Assembly (NCBI RefSeq): GCF_030409875.1
Contig: NZ_JAUFQR010000001.1
Span: 2,852,001-2,916,000, forward strand
Source of the DNA: Chryseobacterium tructae
Lineage (GTDB): Bacteria; Bacteroidota; Bacteroidia; Flavobacteriales; Weeksellaceae
Length of the DNA: 64,000 nt
Direction: 5' to 3'
Under the pieces are notes generated by a model. That model did not search any database, was not told the DNA's origin, and saw only the letters and a list, made by a program, of their open reading frames with translations. Within the stretch, counting starts at the first letter, position 1; each line of letters opens with the position of its first letter. Below, in pieces: positions 29,065 through 38,785 of the stretch. Position numbers and translations under genes: made by a program.

Positions 29065-29711
29065 ATGAAAAATATTATTTCAAAAGTTATACTAGGAAGT
29101 TTTGTTGTAGGTGCAGTGGGTATGGCTAATGCTCAAAAGATAGATGCAAAAGCTAAAAAGATATTGGATGATATTACAGCCAACTATAATTCTAAAAAGA
29201 ATTCTTACTTCAAATTTTCTTTTGGAAGCGGCTTGAATGGGCAGGTCAACAAAACAGAACCGGGAATTTATTATACCGCTGGAGATAAATACAAGCTGAA
29301 GATCATGGATACAGAGCAGATCTTCGACGGAAATAAGATCTACAACATCAACGCTGATGATATGGAAGTCACCATTGCAAAGCCAAACGGCAGCACAACC
29401 ATGTTCTCCCCTATCAATTACCTTACTACCTATAGAAATGAATACAATGTAACGTATAACGGTAAGAAACAGTGAACGGTGTAAATACAGACTTTATTAA
29501 ACTTACTCCGGTAAAAGCAAACGGAATTCAATTTGTTTATCTTTTTGTAGATTCTGCGAAAAAACAAATGGTAAAACTAGAACAGCACGGAAACAATAAA
29601 GATGTGGCTGTAATTGCAATCAAAGAGTACAAAGAGAACCAGGATCTGGATCCCAATATGTTTGTTTTTGACAAAAACAAGTTCAAAAACTACGTCATTA
29701 CCGAACTTTAA
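29065..29711 (+). CDS. LolA-like outer-membrane lipoprotein carrier (frameshifted)
   Basis: About 215 residues once joined, with a signal peptide (SKVILGSFVVGAVGMANAQ). The mature part begins KKILDDITANYNSKKNSYFKFSF and shows the half-barrel pattern (YKLKIMDTEQIFDGNKIYNI, then VYLFVDSAKKQMVKLEQHG) of LolA, a periplasmic chaperone that ferries lipoproteins to the outer membrane. The gene order ftsK, lolA, lptF/G is common in Flavobacteriia and supports the call. The frame breaks in the A run 29467-29469; one more A restores NGKKTVNGVNTDF. The gene otherwise looks healthy. Confidence 0.82.
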
Positions 29712-29780
29712 AAGTTGAAAATCAAAATGGTAAATTCGCCTTTTGATAATTTCAGTTCAGAAAAAAAATAACAAAATATA

Positions 29781-29802
29781 AAAGCCGCAAGTTTGCGGCT
29801 TT
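29781..29802 (+). terminator. Terminator after the lolA-like gene
   Basis: A ten-base stem (AAAGCCGCAA / TTGCGGCTTT) with a very short centre, followed by TTGATT. The next ATG comes only 17 bases later, so this hairpin also abuts the start region of the LptF/LptG gene. Confidence 0.8.
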
Positions 29803-29819
29803 TTGATTAATTTTGGCGC

Positions 29820-31277
29820 ATGTTAAAAATACTAGACAGATATATCATAAAAACCTTCTTTGGACCGTTTTTCTTTATATTCAGCGTATTGTTTTTCATT
29901 TTCATTGTAAACATTATCTGGGTTCAATTGGGACAGTTTATGGGAAAAGGATTAAGCTACTGGCAAATCCTGAAACTTCTTTTTTACCTTGGGGTGAACG
30001 TTATCAGTATGGTTCTCCCGCTCACCATCCTTCTGGCGAGTATCATGTCATTCGGAGAATTTGGAGAACGTTATGAACTAGCAGCGATGAAAGCGGCAGG
30101 AATTCCTCTTACCAGAGTAATGACCCCATTATTTGGGATTACAACCATTCTGGCAATTATGCTGTTTTTCTTTTCCAACAACATTATTCCGGACTTCCAG
30201 AGAAAAGCAAAGAATATGCTTTTTAATATCGCCCAAACCAAACCTGCGATCAACTTTACTCCGGGTCAATTTATCGATCAGATTCCTGGGTATATGGTGA
30301 AATTTGACAAGATTTATGGAGAAAATGGGGAGAATATTGAAGGGGTATTTGTTCACAAAAAAGCCAATACATACGAAAACCAACAGTCTGTAGTGGCAGA
30401 AAAAGGAAAATTTGTTCCTGCAAGCAATAAGAACTTTCTAAAACTGATCCTTTATAATGGCTATGTAGTTGAAGATAACTTTGCCGGAAAAGGGGAAGCA
30501 GTAAGACTAAAGCAGCCCGATCAGGCCATTAAGTTTGATACTTTGGTAAATCATTTCGATATCAGCGAAATCATTAACAAAGCCATCGAAAAGGAGCAGA
30601 TTACGGATGACTACCGTTTTGAAACCTATAATCAACTCAACAAGACCATTGCAACCAGCAAGAAGGAAAATGCATTGTTCTTTAAAAATATCGGAACAGA
30701 TGTTTTAAACCAGACCAATACGGTAGTGGGCTATATGGATCAGGGTAATAAACCTAAAGTAACACCCAAAGCACAAGTAAAACTGGATACGGTAAAAAGT
30801 GATAAAAAGCTTGAGATGATCTACAGCTCTTATAATAGACTTGAGACTCTTAAATCAACACTCGAATCCAAAAAGAATGAATTCAGTACTAATGTGAAGT
30901 ACTTCAGTAAGGTTGTTATTTATCAGCAGAGGTACATCTCTTATTCGGTAACCTGCCTTATTTTCTTCCTGATTGGGGCGAGTTTAGGATCAATCATCAG
31001 AAAAGGAGGAATGGGACTTCCGGTAATTATTGCTATTGTTATCTTCATCATTTTCTATGTGATCAATGTTGGAGTAGAAAACATGTCCTGGAGTGGAAAA
31101 ATGAACCCTTATTTAGCAGCCTGGCTTCCTAATTTCATTCTTCTCCCATTTGGAATCTGGATGACCTACAAAGCACTCACCGATTCGCAATTGTTTGATG
31201 CAGAAAAATACAAAGCACTATTCAAACCTATTACCAAAAGATTCTCAAAAAGTAAAGAGCACCAGAGATATCAATAA
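29820..31277 (+). CDS. LptF/LptG-family lipopolysaccharide export permease
   Basis: A 485-residue YjgP/YjgQ-family protein. Three membrane helices at the N-terminus (the first being FFGPFFFIFSVLFFIFIVNII) and three at the C-terminus (such as LIFFLIGASLGSIIRKGG) flank a periplasmic beta-jellyroll. ASIMSFGEFGERYELAAMKAAGIPL is the coupling-helix region that meets the LptB ATPase. It moves LPS from the inner membrane to the Lpt bridge. A TAATTTTG box lies only four bases before the ATG, so its own transcript could be leaderless; the neighbouring -33 box is poorly placed, and read-through from upstream is also possible. Confidence 0.9.
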   Translation: MLKILDRYIIKTFFGPFFFIFSVLFFIFIVNIIWVQLGQFMGKGLSYWQILKLLFYLGVNVISMVLPLTILLASIMSFGEFGERYELAAMKAAGIPLTRVMTPLFGITTILAIMLFFFSNNIIPDFQRKAKNMLFNIAQTKPAINFTPGQFIDQIPGYMVKFDKIYGENGENIEGVFVHKKANTYENQQSVVAEKGKFVPASNKNFLKLILYNGYVVEDNFAGKGEAVRLKQPDQAIKFDTLVNHFDISEIINKAIEKEQITDDYRFETYNQLNKTIATSKKENALFFKNIGTDVLNQTNTVVGYMDQGNKPKVTPKAQVKLDTVKSDKKLEMIYSSYNRLETLKSTLESKKNEFSTNVKYFSKVVIYQQRYISYSVTCLIFFLIGASLGSIIRKGGMGLPVIIAIVIFIIFYVINVGVENMSWSGKMNPYLAAWLPNFILLPFGIWMTYKALTDSQLFDAEKYKALFKPITKRFSKSKEHQRYQ

Positions 31278-31278
31278 T

Positions 31279-31330
31279 TTCATAAAAACAAAAAGACCCG
31301 GAAAAATCCGGGTCTTTTTGTTTTTATGAA
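31279..31330. terminator. Very long perfect terminator hairpin
   Basis: A perfect 24-base stem (core AAAAAGACCCGGA / TCCGGGTCTTTTT) around an AAAA loop. A T run follows the GC-rich core on each strand, so it can work in both directions. It begins one base after the permease stop. Confidence 0.9.
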
Positions 31331-31333
31331 AGA

Positions 31334-31352
31334 TGGAAGCTGGAGGCTGGAA
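31334..31352. repeat. Dispersed intergenic repeat, copy 2
   Basis: The 19 bases TGGAAGCTGGAGGCTGGAA are the exact reverse complement of 4961-4979. This copy begins just after the long hairpin at 31279-31330. Confidence 0.65.
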
Positions 31353-31590
31353 GCTATTTATAAGTATATTATTAAAGTTGATTGTTAAAAGCAATTGTAA
31401 ACACTCATTGCAATGGAGTCTTTTGGATCATTAAAAATGATTCCACGTCTCACCTTTTATCTTTAAATAAGCTCCGGTTATTTTGCAAAAAACAATTAAG
31501 TCCCATTTCTATCATCCAGTTTCTCTGCTTCTCAAAAATTATTTTTCTCCAATCAATAAAAGTTTATATTTGCACAAAACTAAACTGTAC

Positions 31591-32388
31591 ATGAAAAAAG
31601 TACTGGCTTTAAGCCTTTTTGCGTTGGTTTCCTTTAATGCTTACGCACAGGAAGATAACAATACGGATTATGAACTAAGAAAAGATGAAAAATACGGCTA
31701 TATTATCGACAAAAGTGGTAAAAAGATCGAAGGAATCGTAAGATTGAACGGAGATGCCATGTATCCTTGGAATAATCAGAAAAAAGTAAAATTTGTTCCT
31801 GTATCTGATATTGATAAATCGAAGAAGAAGCAAAAATTCAAAACATTAGACACTGATGATATCAAGGAATATGTTGCTATTGATGATAACAACAATGAAA
31901 GACACTTCGAAAACATCAAGTATACCAATACTAAAGAAGGTTTCAATACTGCAACAGGCGGTTTAAGTGGTAATATCAAAGCTTTTAATAACCTTACAAA
32001 AAGTACACAGTTTGCTGAGATCATAGCAGATGGAAAAATTAAAGTATACAAGCTATATGGCTACCCAACTACATTCTCTGCCGGAACCAGTCAGATGGCA
32101 ACTGCTGATGCAGAAACCAAGAGAATGAGAGAAACTCCCTCTTATATTTATAGCAAAAAAGGAGGCAAGGTTGAAGAACTTACTTTTGCCAAAGCTAAAA
32201 TAATTATAGCAGATTGCAGCTATGCAAAAAGCAAGATGATCAGCGGAGCTTATGCCTCACTAAAGAATGATGAAAAGAAAAGATCCGGACTTGGCAGATT
32301 GATCAAAAGCCAGATTGATGATGTAACGTCAAACATTCCGGAAATTGTCAATGAGGTCATTGTAGATTACAATGAAAATTGTAAATAA
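31591..32388 (+). CDS. Secreted protein of unknown function
   Basis: A 265-residue protein starting MKKVLALSLFALVSFNAYAQ, a clear signal peptide; this ATG is chosen over an upstream frame extension that would bury the signal. TATATTTG at 31566-31573 fits a -7 promoter box. The mature part is lysine-rich and has YGYIIDKSGKKIEGIVRLNG near its start, a beta-rich pattern seen in secreted proteins of Flavobacteriia, and the motif YSKKGGKVEELTFAKAKIIIADC. No catalytic motif was recognised. It is a single gene ending at the bidirectional terminator at 32407-32432. Confidence 0.8.
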   Translation: MKKVLALSLFALVSFNAYAQEDNNTDYELRKDEKYGYIIDKSGKKIEGIVRLNGDAMYPWNNQKKVKFVPVSDIDKSKKKQKFKTLDTDDIKEYVAIDDNNNERHFENIKYTNTKEGFNTATGGLSGNIKAFNNLTKSTQFAEIIADGKIKVYKLYGYPTTFSAGTSQMATADAETKRMRETPSYIYSKKGGKVEELTFAKAKIIIADCSYAKSKMISGAYASLKNDEKKRSGLGRLIKSQIDDVTSNIPEIVNEVIVDYNENCK

Positions 32389-32406
32389 CCGATCTAATAT
32401 AAAAAG

Positions 32407-32432
32407 AAGAGACTCTGAATCCAGAGTCTCTT
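32407..32432. terminator. Bidirectional terminator between convergent genes
   Basis: An 11-base inverted repeat (AAGAGACTCTG / CAGAGTCTCTT) with a four-base loop, with A and T runs on both sides. It serves the rightward secreted-protein gene and the leftward KAS III gene. Confidence 0.85.
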
Positions 32433-32441
32433 TTTATATTG

Positions 32442-33503
32442 TTAAAATTGATATACAAAAGCATTAATATTCATCCCTGCTCCTACTGAAGCAAACAGGA
32501 CAACATCCCCTTTTTTAAGTTGATGATCCTCCAGCTCTCCTTTTAAAATCATGGCCAACAAAGATGGGATCGTTGCCACACTGCTATTTCCCAATTTATG
32601 GATAACCATTGGCATGATATGTTCCGGTGTTGAAGTATTATATAATTGATAAAACCTGTTAACAATCGCTTCATCCATTTTTTCATTAGCCTGATGAATA
32701 ATAATTTTATTTAATTCATTAATTGAATATCCGCTATTATCAAGGCATTTTTTCATGGCTTCAGGAACATGCAACAGGGCAAACTCATAAATTTTCCTTC
32801 CATCCATTTTGATATATTTGGTGTCCGGACATTTCTCATTGTTATAAGATTTACCAAAGTATAAATAATCCTTTTCAGTGAAGGTAAAAGATGCAGATAA
32901 ATGAGATTTTATTCCAGACTCATCATCTATATTCGTTTCAAGAACAGCGGCTCCCGCACCGTCAGCATAGATCATGCTGTCTCTGTCATGAATGTCCACC
33001 ACACGGGATAGGGTTTCAGCTCCAATCACCAAACAACGTTTGGCAATACCTGCCTTGATAAAAGCATTAGCTTGTATTACTCCTTCAATCCAACCTGGAC
33101 ATCCGAACAAAACGTCGTATGCAACACAGAAATTATTCCGTATTCCCAATAAATGCTTCACTCGGGAAGCAAGGCTGGGAACCGTATCAGACTGAATAGT
33201 ACCAAAACGGACATCTCCAAAATTGTGAGCGAATATAATATAATCCAGTGTTTCAGGATCTATCCCTGCATTTTCTATGGCAGCCTGAGCTGCTTTAAGT
33301 CCTAGATCTGAAGTAACTTGTGTACTTTTGGCATATCTTCTTTCTTCAATACCTGTAATCTTTTTTAATTTTTCTGTGATAGAGGCATTATTGTCTTTTA
33401 ATAAAACACCCTCCTCATTGAGGAAAATATGTTTGTCAAAAAATAAATTGGTAATAGTTTCTGACGGGATATAGTTCCCCACTCCAATAATTCTGGTCAT
33501 CAT
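32442..33503 (-). CDS. 3-oxoacyl-ACP synthase III family protein (FabH-like)
   Basis: About 353 residues with the start at MMTRIIGVGNYIPSE; an ORF extension 24 codons upstream is hydrophobic and unlike the family. The thiolase-fold triad is visible: Cys135 in LFGCPGWIEG, His in IIHQANEKMDEAI and Asn in KLGNSSVATIPSLL. KAS III enzymes condense an acyl-CoA with malonyl-ACP. The sequence differs from housekeeping FabH in its long N-terminal insert, so it may serve another acyl chain or a pigment/lipid pathway. It is not next to other fatty-acid genes, so the role is open. Confidence 0.85.
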   Translation of the reverse strand: MMTRIIGVGNYIPSETITNLFFDKHIFLNEEGVLLKDNNASITEKLKKITGIEERRYAKSTQVTSDLGLKAAQAAIENAGIDPETLDYIIFAHNFGDVRFGTIQSDTVPSLASRVKHLLGIRNNFCVAYDVLFGCPGWIEGVIQANAFIKAGIAKRCLVIGAETLSRVVDIHDRDSMIYADGAGAAVLETNIDDESGIKSHLSASFTFTEKDYLYFGKSYNNEKCPDTKYIKMDGRKIYEFALLHVPEAMKKCLDNSGYSINELNKIIIHQANEKMDEAIVNRFYQLYNTSTPEHIMPMVIHKLGNSSVATIPSLLAMILKGELEDHQLKKGDVVLFASVGAGMNINAFVYQF

Positions 33504-33628
33504 CTTTATGTTATCTATCCTGTTTTTATAGTACTTCAGGAATAATTCGATAAATATAACGATAATACTTATCAATATATTATAACAACTAGATAATTCT
33601 AATTAAATTGTAAACATTTTTTATAAAA

Positions 33629-33658
33629 AAAGAGGATTCCAAAACCGGAATCCTCTTT
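33629..33658 (-). terminator. Terminator after frr
   Basis: A perfect 12-base stem (AAAGAGGATTCC / GGAATCCTCTTT) with a six-base loop, followed on the minus strand by TTTTATAA. It is 22 bases past the frr stop. Confidence 0.9.
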
Positions 33659-33680
33659 CTGTATTTTCAAAAACTGAAAA

Positions 33681-34235
33681 TTATACTTTCATAATTTCTG
33701 CTTCTTTTGTCTTAAGATGCTCATCGCAAAGCTTTGTGTACTTATCTGTATAAGTCTGGATTTCTTCTTCCACACCTTTCAGAACATCTTCAGAAACTCC
33801 ATCAAGTCTTTTAAGTTCTTTCAAACCATCCTGTCTTGCATTTCTAACTACGATTTTAGTTTGCTCAGTTTCACTTTTAGCTTGTTTTGCCAATTCTTTT
33901 CTTCTTTCTTCTGTTAAAGGGGGTACATTAAGAATAATGTTTTCTCCATTGTTAGAAGGTGCAAAACCTAAATTTGAATTGATGATTGCTTTTTCGATTG
34001 CGTTAATCGCTGTTCTGTCCCAAGGTTGAATAGAGATGGTCATGGCATCTGGAATAGAAACATTGGCAACCTGGTTGATTGGAGTCATTGCTCCATAATA
34101 TTCAACCATTACATCCTGAACCATTGATGTAGAAGCACGTCCTGCTCTGATTCTTTGAAATGCATGGTCAAGGTGTTTTACCGCTGCGTCCATGTCCTGT
34201 TTTACAGATTCTAATATTAAATCTAATTCTTCCAT
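33681..34235 (-). CDS. frr: Ribosome recycling factor
   Basis: A 184-residue RRF. With EF-G it splits the post-termination ribosome into subunits. The family pattern is clear: HLDHAFQRIRAGRASTSMV near the start, ISIQPWDRTAINAIEKAI in the middle, and PPLTEERRKELAKQAK followed by IVVRNARQDGLKELKRL. The ATG at 34235 (MEELDLILE) gives the standard length; ten upstream codons are not part of it. It is usually the direct partner of pyrH, but here a lipase-like gene on the other strand lies between them. Confidence 0.96.
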   Translation of the reverse strand: MEELDLILESVKQDMDAAVKHLDHAFQRIRAGRASTSMVQDVMVEYYGAMTPINQVANVSIPDAMTISIQPWDRTAINAIEKAIINSNLGFAPSNNGENIILNVPPLTEERRKELAKQAKSETEQTKIVVRNARQDGLKELKRLDGVSEDVLKGVEEEIQTYTDKYTKLCDEHLKTKEAEIMKV

Positions 34236-34621
34236 TATTATAGTATAGTTTGATAAATTACACATTATTATACGCTTCTGAATAACAGCTATTTACACTT
34301 TCTCATTACCTGAAAAACCACTGTTTTTTACTATTCAGTGGTGCAAAAATAATGATTTTTGATATAAAGAAGCATAGCTTATCTATTTTTATTGAATATT
34401 ACATCGGATAACCTCAATAATACAACATTAAAAAGAGGGAGTGATATCGTATAATTACTTAGAATATATTTTGGTTATTTCCACTTAATGAAAAGCGGTT
34501 CTTAATCCCTTACTTTACTATATCAATGTCGAGTGATTTTTTTAAAAAATTTAAAAAATAGCTCCATAGAAATAAATAATTCGATGACTTTACCATCACC
34601 TAACTTTTAATTATTAAAATC
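34236..34621. other. AT-rich divergent intergenic region
   Basis: No gene seen. On the minus strand TATTTTTG (34351-34344) fits a -7 box, followed by a six-base hairpin (CCACTG / CAGTGG) and five T at 34341-34313, which could be a weak terminator or leader structure before frr. No clear promoter for the rightward lipase-like gene was found. Confidence 0.35.
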
Positions 34622-35977
34622 ATGACAAATCCATCTTTAGATGCCTATCAACAGGTTTTTAGTATGGCAATCCTTGCCAATCGCGCAGGAGACTATAACG
34701 GCGGCGGTATAGAGCTGCAGCAGCAACTTCAATATGACTTGTCTTATTATTTCAACAATGTTCCGCCAGTGAAAATAATGGGACAAAATAATCCCTCAAT
34801 TGTAGATCCTTCAGTTACTCCATTCTTAGGAAACTGGAATCTTGTTTGGGGTCCTGCTCTCATTGAAGAAACAGATGAACATGGTAAACATACCGGAGTT
34901 GCCGACAATGCATTATATGTAGTTCAGTGTGATACTGTTGCTTTTCCAGGAGGCCCTACCCTACCTACCTATATGGTCGCTATTGCTGCTACCAATCCTG
35001 CCTCCCTTTACGATTGGGAAACAGAGGATTTTTCAGTTTCAGAAGTAGTTAACTGGACAACATACGATCCAACCAAATTCACTCCATCAACATATAATGG
35101 TACTGATCCTTATATTTCAAAAGGTACAGCTATAGGAGTGAGTATACTTCTTGGACTTAAAAGCCCTAATCATGCAGCCTCACCCAACACTACTCTTCAA
35201 CAGTTTCTTACTGGTTTAAAACCTAATCCAGAAACAGCAATTATATTTGGCGGGCATAGCCTTGCAGGGGCGTTATCTCCTACTTTAGCTCTTTATCTAA
35301 AGGAGAATAAGGATCTGGATGCCTTCGGAACAATTCTGGTATACCCAACTGCGGGACCTACTCCTGGTGAAGCAGCTTTTGCTAAGCTCTTCAATAATAC
35401 ATTTCCACCATTACCTTCCGGATGGCAACCTCAAACTGGAAATTACCAAAGCTGGAATACCATGCATTGGAATAATCTGGACGTGGTACCTCATGCATGG
35501 GCAGTGTCAGAGCTGGAAGAAATTGCAACAATATATGGTCAAGCTACTACAAATCTTACATCTGCCTTATTAAATGCTTTACAAAATATGGCTATCAATA
35601 ATTCTTTAAAATCAAAAGCCACCTATACGAGGATACAAAACCAATCGCTCCCAGGTCAGCTCCAACACTCAGGGCCAAACTCAATTAGCATCGAAACACC
35701 TCCTGTAACTATCCATGATTATATGTTCCAACTAGCAGTACAACATGTAGGGATGTATACAGGTATTCCTGCAGTAGGAACTGCCCCTCAGGTAAACGGC
35801 CTTATTTTAACACAGCCATTACCACAAAATCCCATTAAACTGGCGCCAGGAGTAACTAAGGTCAATGAACTTGAGATGATTATAAAAATAATCAATCAGA
35901 TCATTGGCTGGATTTCTAATCGTTATGTTTTAGTTGAGAAAGAAAGTGCCAAACAAAATGTTGAAGCAGATCAATAA
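34622..35977 (+). CDS. Lipase-like alpha/beta hydrolase
   Basis: A 451-residue protein with the nucleophile elbow GGHSLAGALSPTLALYL, in the style of class 3 lipases. LDAFGTILVYPTAGPTPG and MHWNNLDVVPHAWAVSELEEI fit the later part of such a fold, with the D in NNLDVVPHAW as a candidate acid residue and H in TIHDYMFQLAVQHVG as a candidate base. No signal peptide is seen, which is unusual for a lipase and suggests either cytoplasmic action or non-classical export. It splits the usual frr-pyrH pair and points the other way, consistent with later insertion. Confidence 0.78.
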   Translation: MTNPSLDAYQQVFSMAILANRAGDYNGGGIELQQQLQYDLSYYFNNVPPVKIMGQNNPSIVDPSVTPFLGNWNLVWGPALIEETDEHGKHTGVADNALYVVQCDTVAFPGGPTLPTYMVAIAATNPASLYDWETEDFSVSEVVNWTTYDPTKFTPSTYNGTDPYISKGTAIGVSILLGLKSPNHAASPNTTLQQFLTGLKPNPETAIIFGGHSLAGALSPTLALYLKENKDLDAFGTILVYPTAGPTPGEAAFAKLFNNTFPPLPSGWQPQTGNYQSWNTMHWNNLDVVPHAWAVSELEEIATIYGQATTNLTSALLNALQNMAINNSLKSKATYTRIQNQSLPGQLQHSGPNSISIETPPVTIHDYMFQLAVQHVGMYTGIPAVGTAPQVNGLILTQPLPQNPIKLAPGVTKVNELEMIIKIINQIIGWISNRYVLVEKESAKQNVEADQ

Positions 35978-36001
35978 ATACCAAAGACTAATATCAAATA
36001 A

Positions 36002-36038
36002 AAACACCTGCTATGATAAATTATCATAACAGGTGTTT
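36002..36038. terminator. Bidirectional terminator, lipase-like gene and pyrH
   Basis: An 18-base stem with one mismatch (AAACACCTGCTATGATAA / TTATCATAACAGGTGTTT), with A and T runs on both sides. It lies between the convergent stops at 35977 and 36062. Confidence 0.85.
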
Positions 36039-36061
36039 GTTATATTCTTTTACAAAGTTGA

Positions 36062-36772
<711 letters not shown>

Positions 36773-36889
36773 TTATTTTTAATAAACTTTTTACTTGAGT
36801 TGGTTTCCCAAAAATTTGATTTTGCAAATATAATCATTAAAAATATTGCTAAAAGAAAAATATTTAATTAGAAATAATGTAAGAAATAT

Positions 36890-36919
36890 TTTGAAAAGTA
36901 CGAAAAAGGATTATTTTTG
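36890..36919 (+). promoter_or_regulatory. Promoter of porQ-cmk
   Basis: TTTG (36890-36893), 18 bases, TATTTTTG (36912-36919), close to the Bacteroidota consensus. The TTG start of porQ is 18 bases downstream. Confidence 0.7.
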
Positions 36920-36937
36920 CATTAATTATAAATTGAG

Positions 36938-37930
36938 TTGAAGAAAATTATCATTTTTTCATTATTTCTATCAGGAATTGTTTCTTATGCGCAAACAGGA
37001 ACAAATGTGTATCCGTTCTTAAATGTACCTGTATCTGCAAGACAGGCTGCCTTGGGTGGAGATGCAATTTCGATACGAGATTATGATGTTTCCTTTGCTA
37101 TTGCAAACCCAGCCCTGTTAAATAAAGATTCCGACAAGCAGCTTTCTGTGAACGCTACTGCTTATCTTGCCGATTCAAAATACGGAACCATTGCTTATGC
37201 CAAAGATTTTGAAAATGGCCACATGGCCACCATCAATGCCAGGTATATGAGCTATGGAAGTATTCCAAGGACAGATGAAAGTGGTTTTCAGGATGGAGAA
37301 TATAAAGCTTCAGATGTTGCCATTGGTGCCGGATATGCTTACCAGTTTGAAGAAGACTGGACAATTGGTGGAGGGTTAAATTTCGTTACCTCAAAAATAG
37401 ACAACTATACTTCTTCCGCAATCTCAGGAACTGCGGGAATTACCTATCATAACAAAAAAAATAAAGAAGTTCTTTCTCTAGTATTAAGAAACTTTGGTTT
37501 CCAGCTAAAGTCTTTTAATGGAACTCGTGAAAATCTTCCTTTCAGAGTAGATATAGGATACACCAAAATATTAAAGAACTTCCCTCTCGCGATTACGATT
37601 ACAGCACACGATCTTCAGCAATTTAATATCTCATCAGAATATAATGTAGAAGGTCAGAAAGTGAATGCTGGCAGAAAAATTGCCGATCACTTCTCTTTGG
37701 GGGCGGAATTATTTCCGGAAAAAAACTTTAATATCAGATTGGGTTATAATGTAAAAAGAGGAAATGAACTTGCTGTGGCAGATCAGCGAAACTTTTCAGG
37801 ACTTTCCGGCGGATTCGGAATTAAAGTTTCAAGATTTCGCATAGATTATGCCCACATAAGATATCATAACGCTTCGAATGTCAATCAGATAGGAATCTCC
37901 ATGGATCTTTCCAGCCACAGAGGAGAATAA
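36938..37930 (+). CDS. porQ: Type IX secretion system protein PorQ, TTG start
   Basis: A 330-residue outer-membrane beta-barrel protein. After the signal peptide (KKIIIFSLFLSGIVSYAQ) comes VYPFLNVPVSARQAALGGDAI, the usual PorQ opening, then many barrel strands. PorQ belongs to the T9SS attachment complex (PorU, PorV, PorQ, PorZ), which anchors exported proteins at the cell surface. No ATG precedes the signal peptide in frame; the TTG at 36938 directly before KKII is the only sensible start and fits the promoter at 36890-36919. cmk follows, a pairing seen in other Bacteroidota. Confidence 0.88.
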   Translation: MKKIIIFSLFLSGIVSYAQTGTNVYPFLNVPVSARQAALGGDAISIRDYDVSFAIANPALLNKDSDKQLSVNATAYLADSKYGTIAYAKDFENGHMATINARYMSYGSIPRTDESGFQDGEYKASDVAIGAGYAYQFEEDWTIGGGLNFVTSKIDNYTSSAISGTAGITYHNKKNKEVLSLVLRNFGFQLKSFNGTRENLPFRVDIGYTKILKNFPLAITITAHDLQQFNISSEYNVEGQKVNAGRKIADHFSLGAELFPEKNFNIRLGYNVKRGNELAVADQRNFSGLSGGFGIKVSRFRIDYAHIRYHNASNVNQIGISMDLSSHRGE

Positions 37931-38014
37931 GATGCATCTTGAAAAATCTTAAAATAAAGTAAGAAATTTCTTAGCTTTTCTTGATTTTCTAAAAAAAATC
38001 TTGAAATTTGCAGT

Positions 38015-38689
38015 ATGAAAAAACCTGTAATAGCTATCGATGGGTACTCGTCTACCGGAAAAAGTTCTATCTCCAAAATCATTGCTGATAAGCTAGGACT
38101 TATTCATATGGATACAGGAGCACTTTACAGAGGAGTTACCTGGTTTGCTTTGCAACATTGTCTAAATGAAGATGGCAGGATCAATCTGAATACTTTATTT
38201 TCATCTCTAGATCAGATTCAGCTTGAATTTAAGAATAATGATGGAGCTCTTATCCTCTATCTTAATAACGTAGATATTTCTAAAGAGATCAGAACCAATG
38301 AAGTTTCTGACAATGTAAGTCTTGTAGCCAAGCAAAAAGAAGTAAGAGACTTTTTATTACAATCTCAACGTTCTTTGGCAGAAAAAGGCGGTGTTATTAT
38401 GGATGGGCGTGACATAGGGACAGTAGTTCTGCCAAATGCGGACTATAAATTCTTTCTTACTGCCAGTATTGATGAAAGAACCAACAGAAGATTTCTTGAA
38501 TTAAAAGGCTTGGGAATTGAAGCGGATAAGGAACAGGTAAAACAAAACCTTATTGAGAGAGATAAGATCGACAGTGAGCGTGAAATTGCCCCATTGAAAC
38601 AGGCTGAAGACGCTACGGTAATAGACAATTCTGAGCTTACTAAAGAACAAACCATAGAACTGATTCTTTCTTACATCGAAAAGATTTAA
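38015..38689 (+). CDS. cmk: Cytidylate kinase
   Basis: A 224-residue (d)CMP kinase, making CDP from CMP and ATP. The P-loop is IAIDGYSSTGKSSISKIIA (a G-x-x-S-x-G-K-S form usual in Bacteroidota Cmk), followed by HMDTGALYRGVTW, VIMDGRDIGTVVLPNADYKFFLTAS and the lid REIAPLKQAEDATVIDNS. Full length. It is 84 bases after porQ and probably cotranscribed. Confidence 0.95.
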   Translation: MKKPVIAIDGYSSTGKSSISKIIADKLGLIHMDTGALYRGVTWFALQHCLNEDGRINLNTLFSSLDQIQLEFKNNDGALILYLNNVDISKEIRTNEVSDNVSLVAKQKEVRDFLLQSQRSLAEKGGVIMDGRDIGTVVLPNADYKFFLTASIDERTNRRFLELKGLGIEADKEQVKQNLIERDKIDSEREIAPLKQAEDATVIDNSELTKEQTIELILSYIEKI

Positions 38690-38785
38690 CAATTTTTAAT
38701 AGGCATACAGCCTCCTTTGGTATACAAATTGTAAGTTTTATTAGTGTAAAAAACTAATCTATTATTAACTATTAAAAAACTTAAA

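Noticed and set aside
32442..33575. Longer KAS III start at 33575
   Set aside because: The extra 24 residues are hydrophobic and unlike the family, whose N-terminus begins at TRIIGVGNYIP.
33681..34265. Longer frr start at 34265
   Set aside because: Family members start at the equivalent of MEELDLILE (34235); the extra ten residues have no match in the family pattern.
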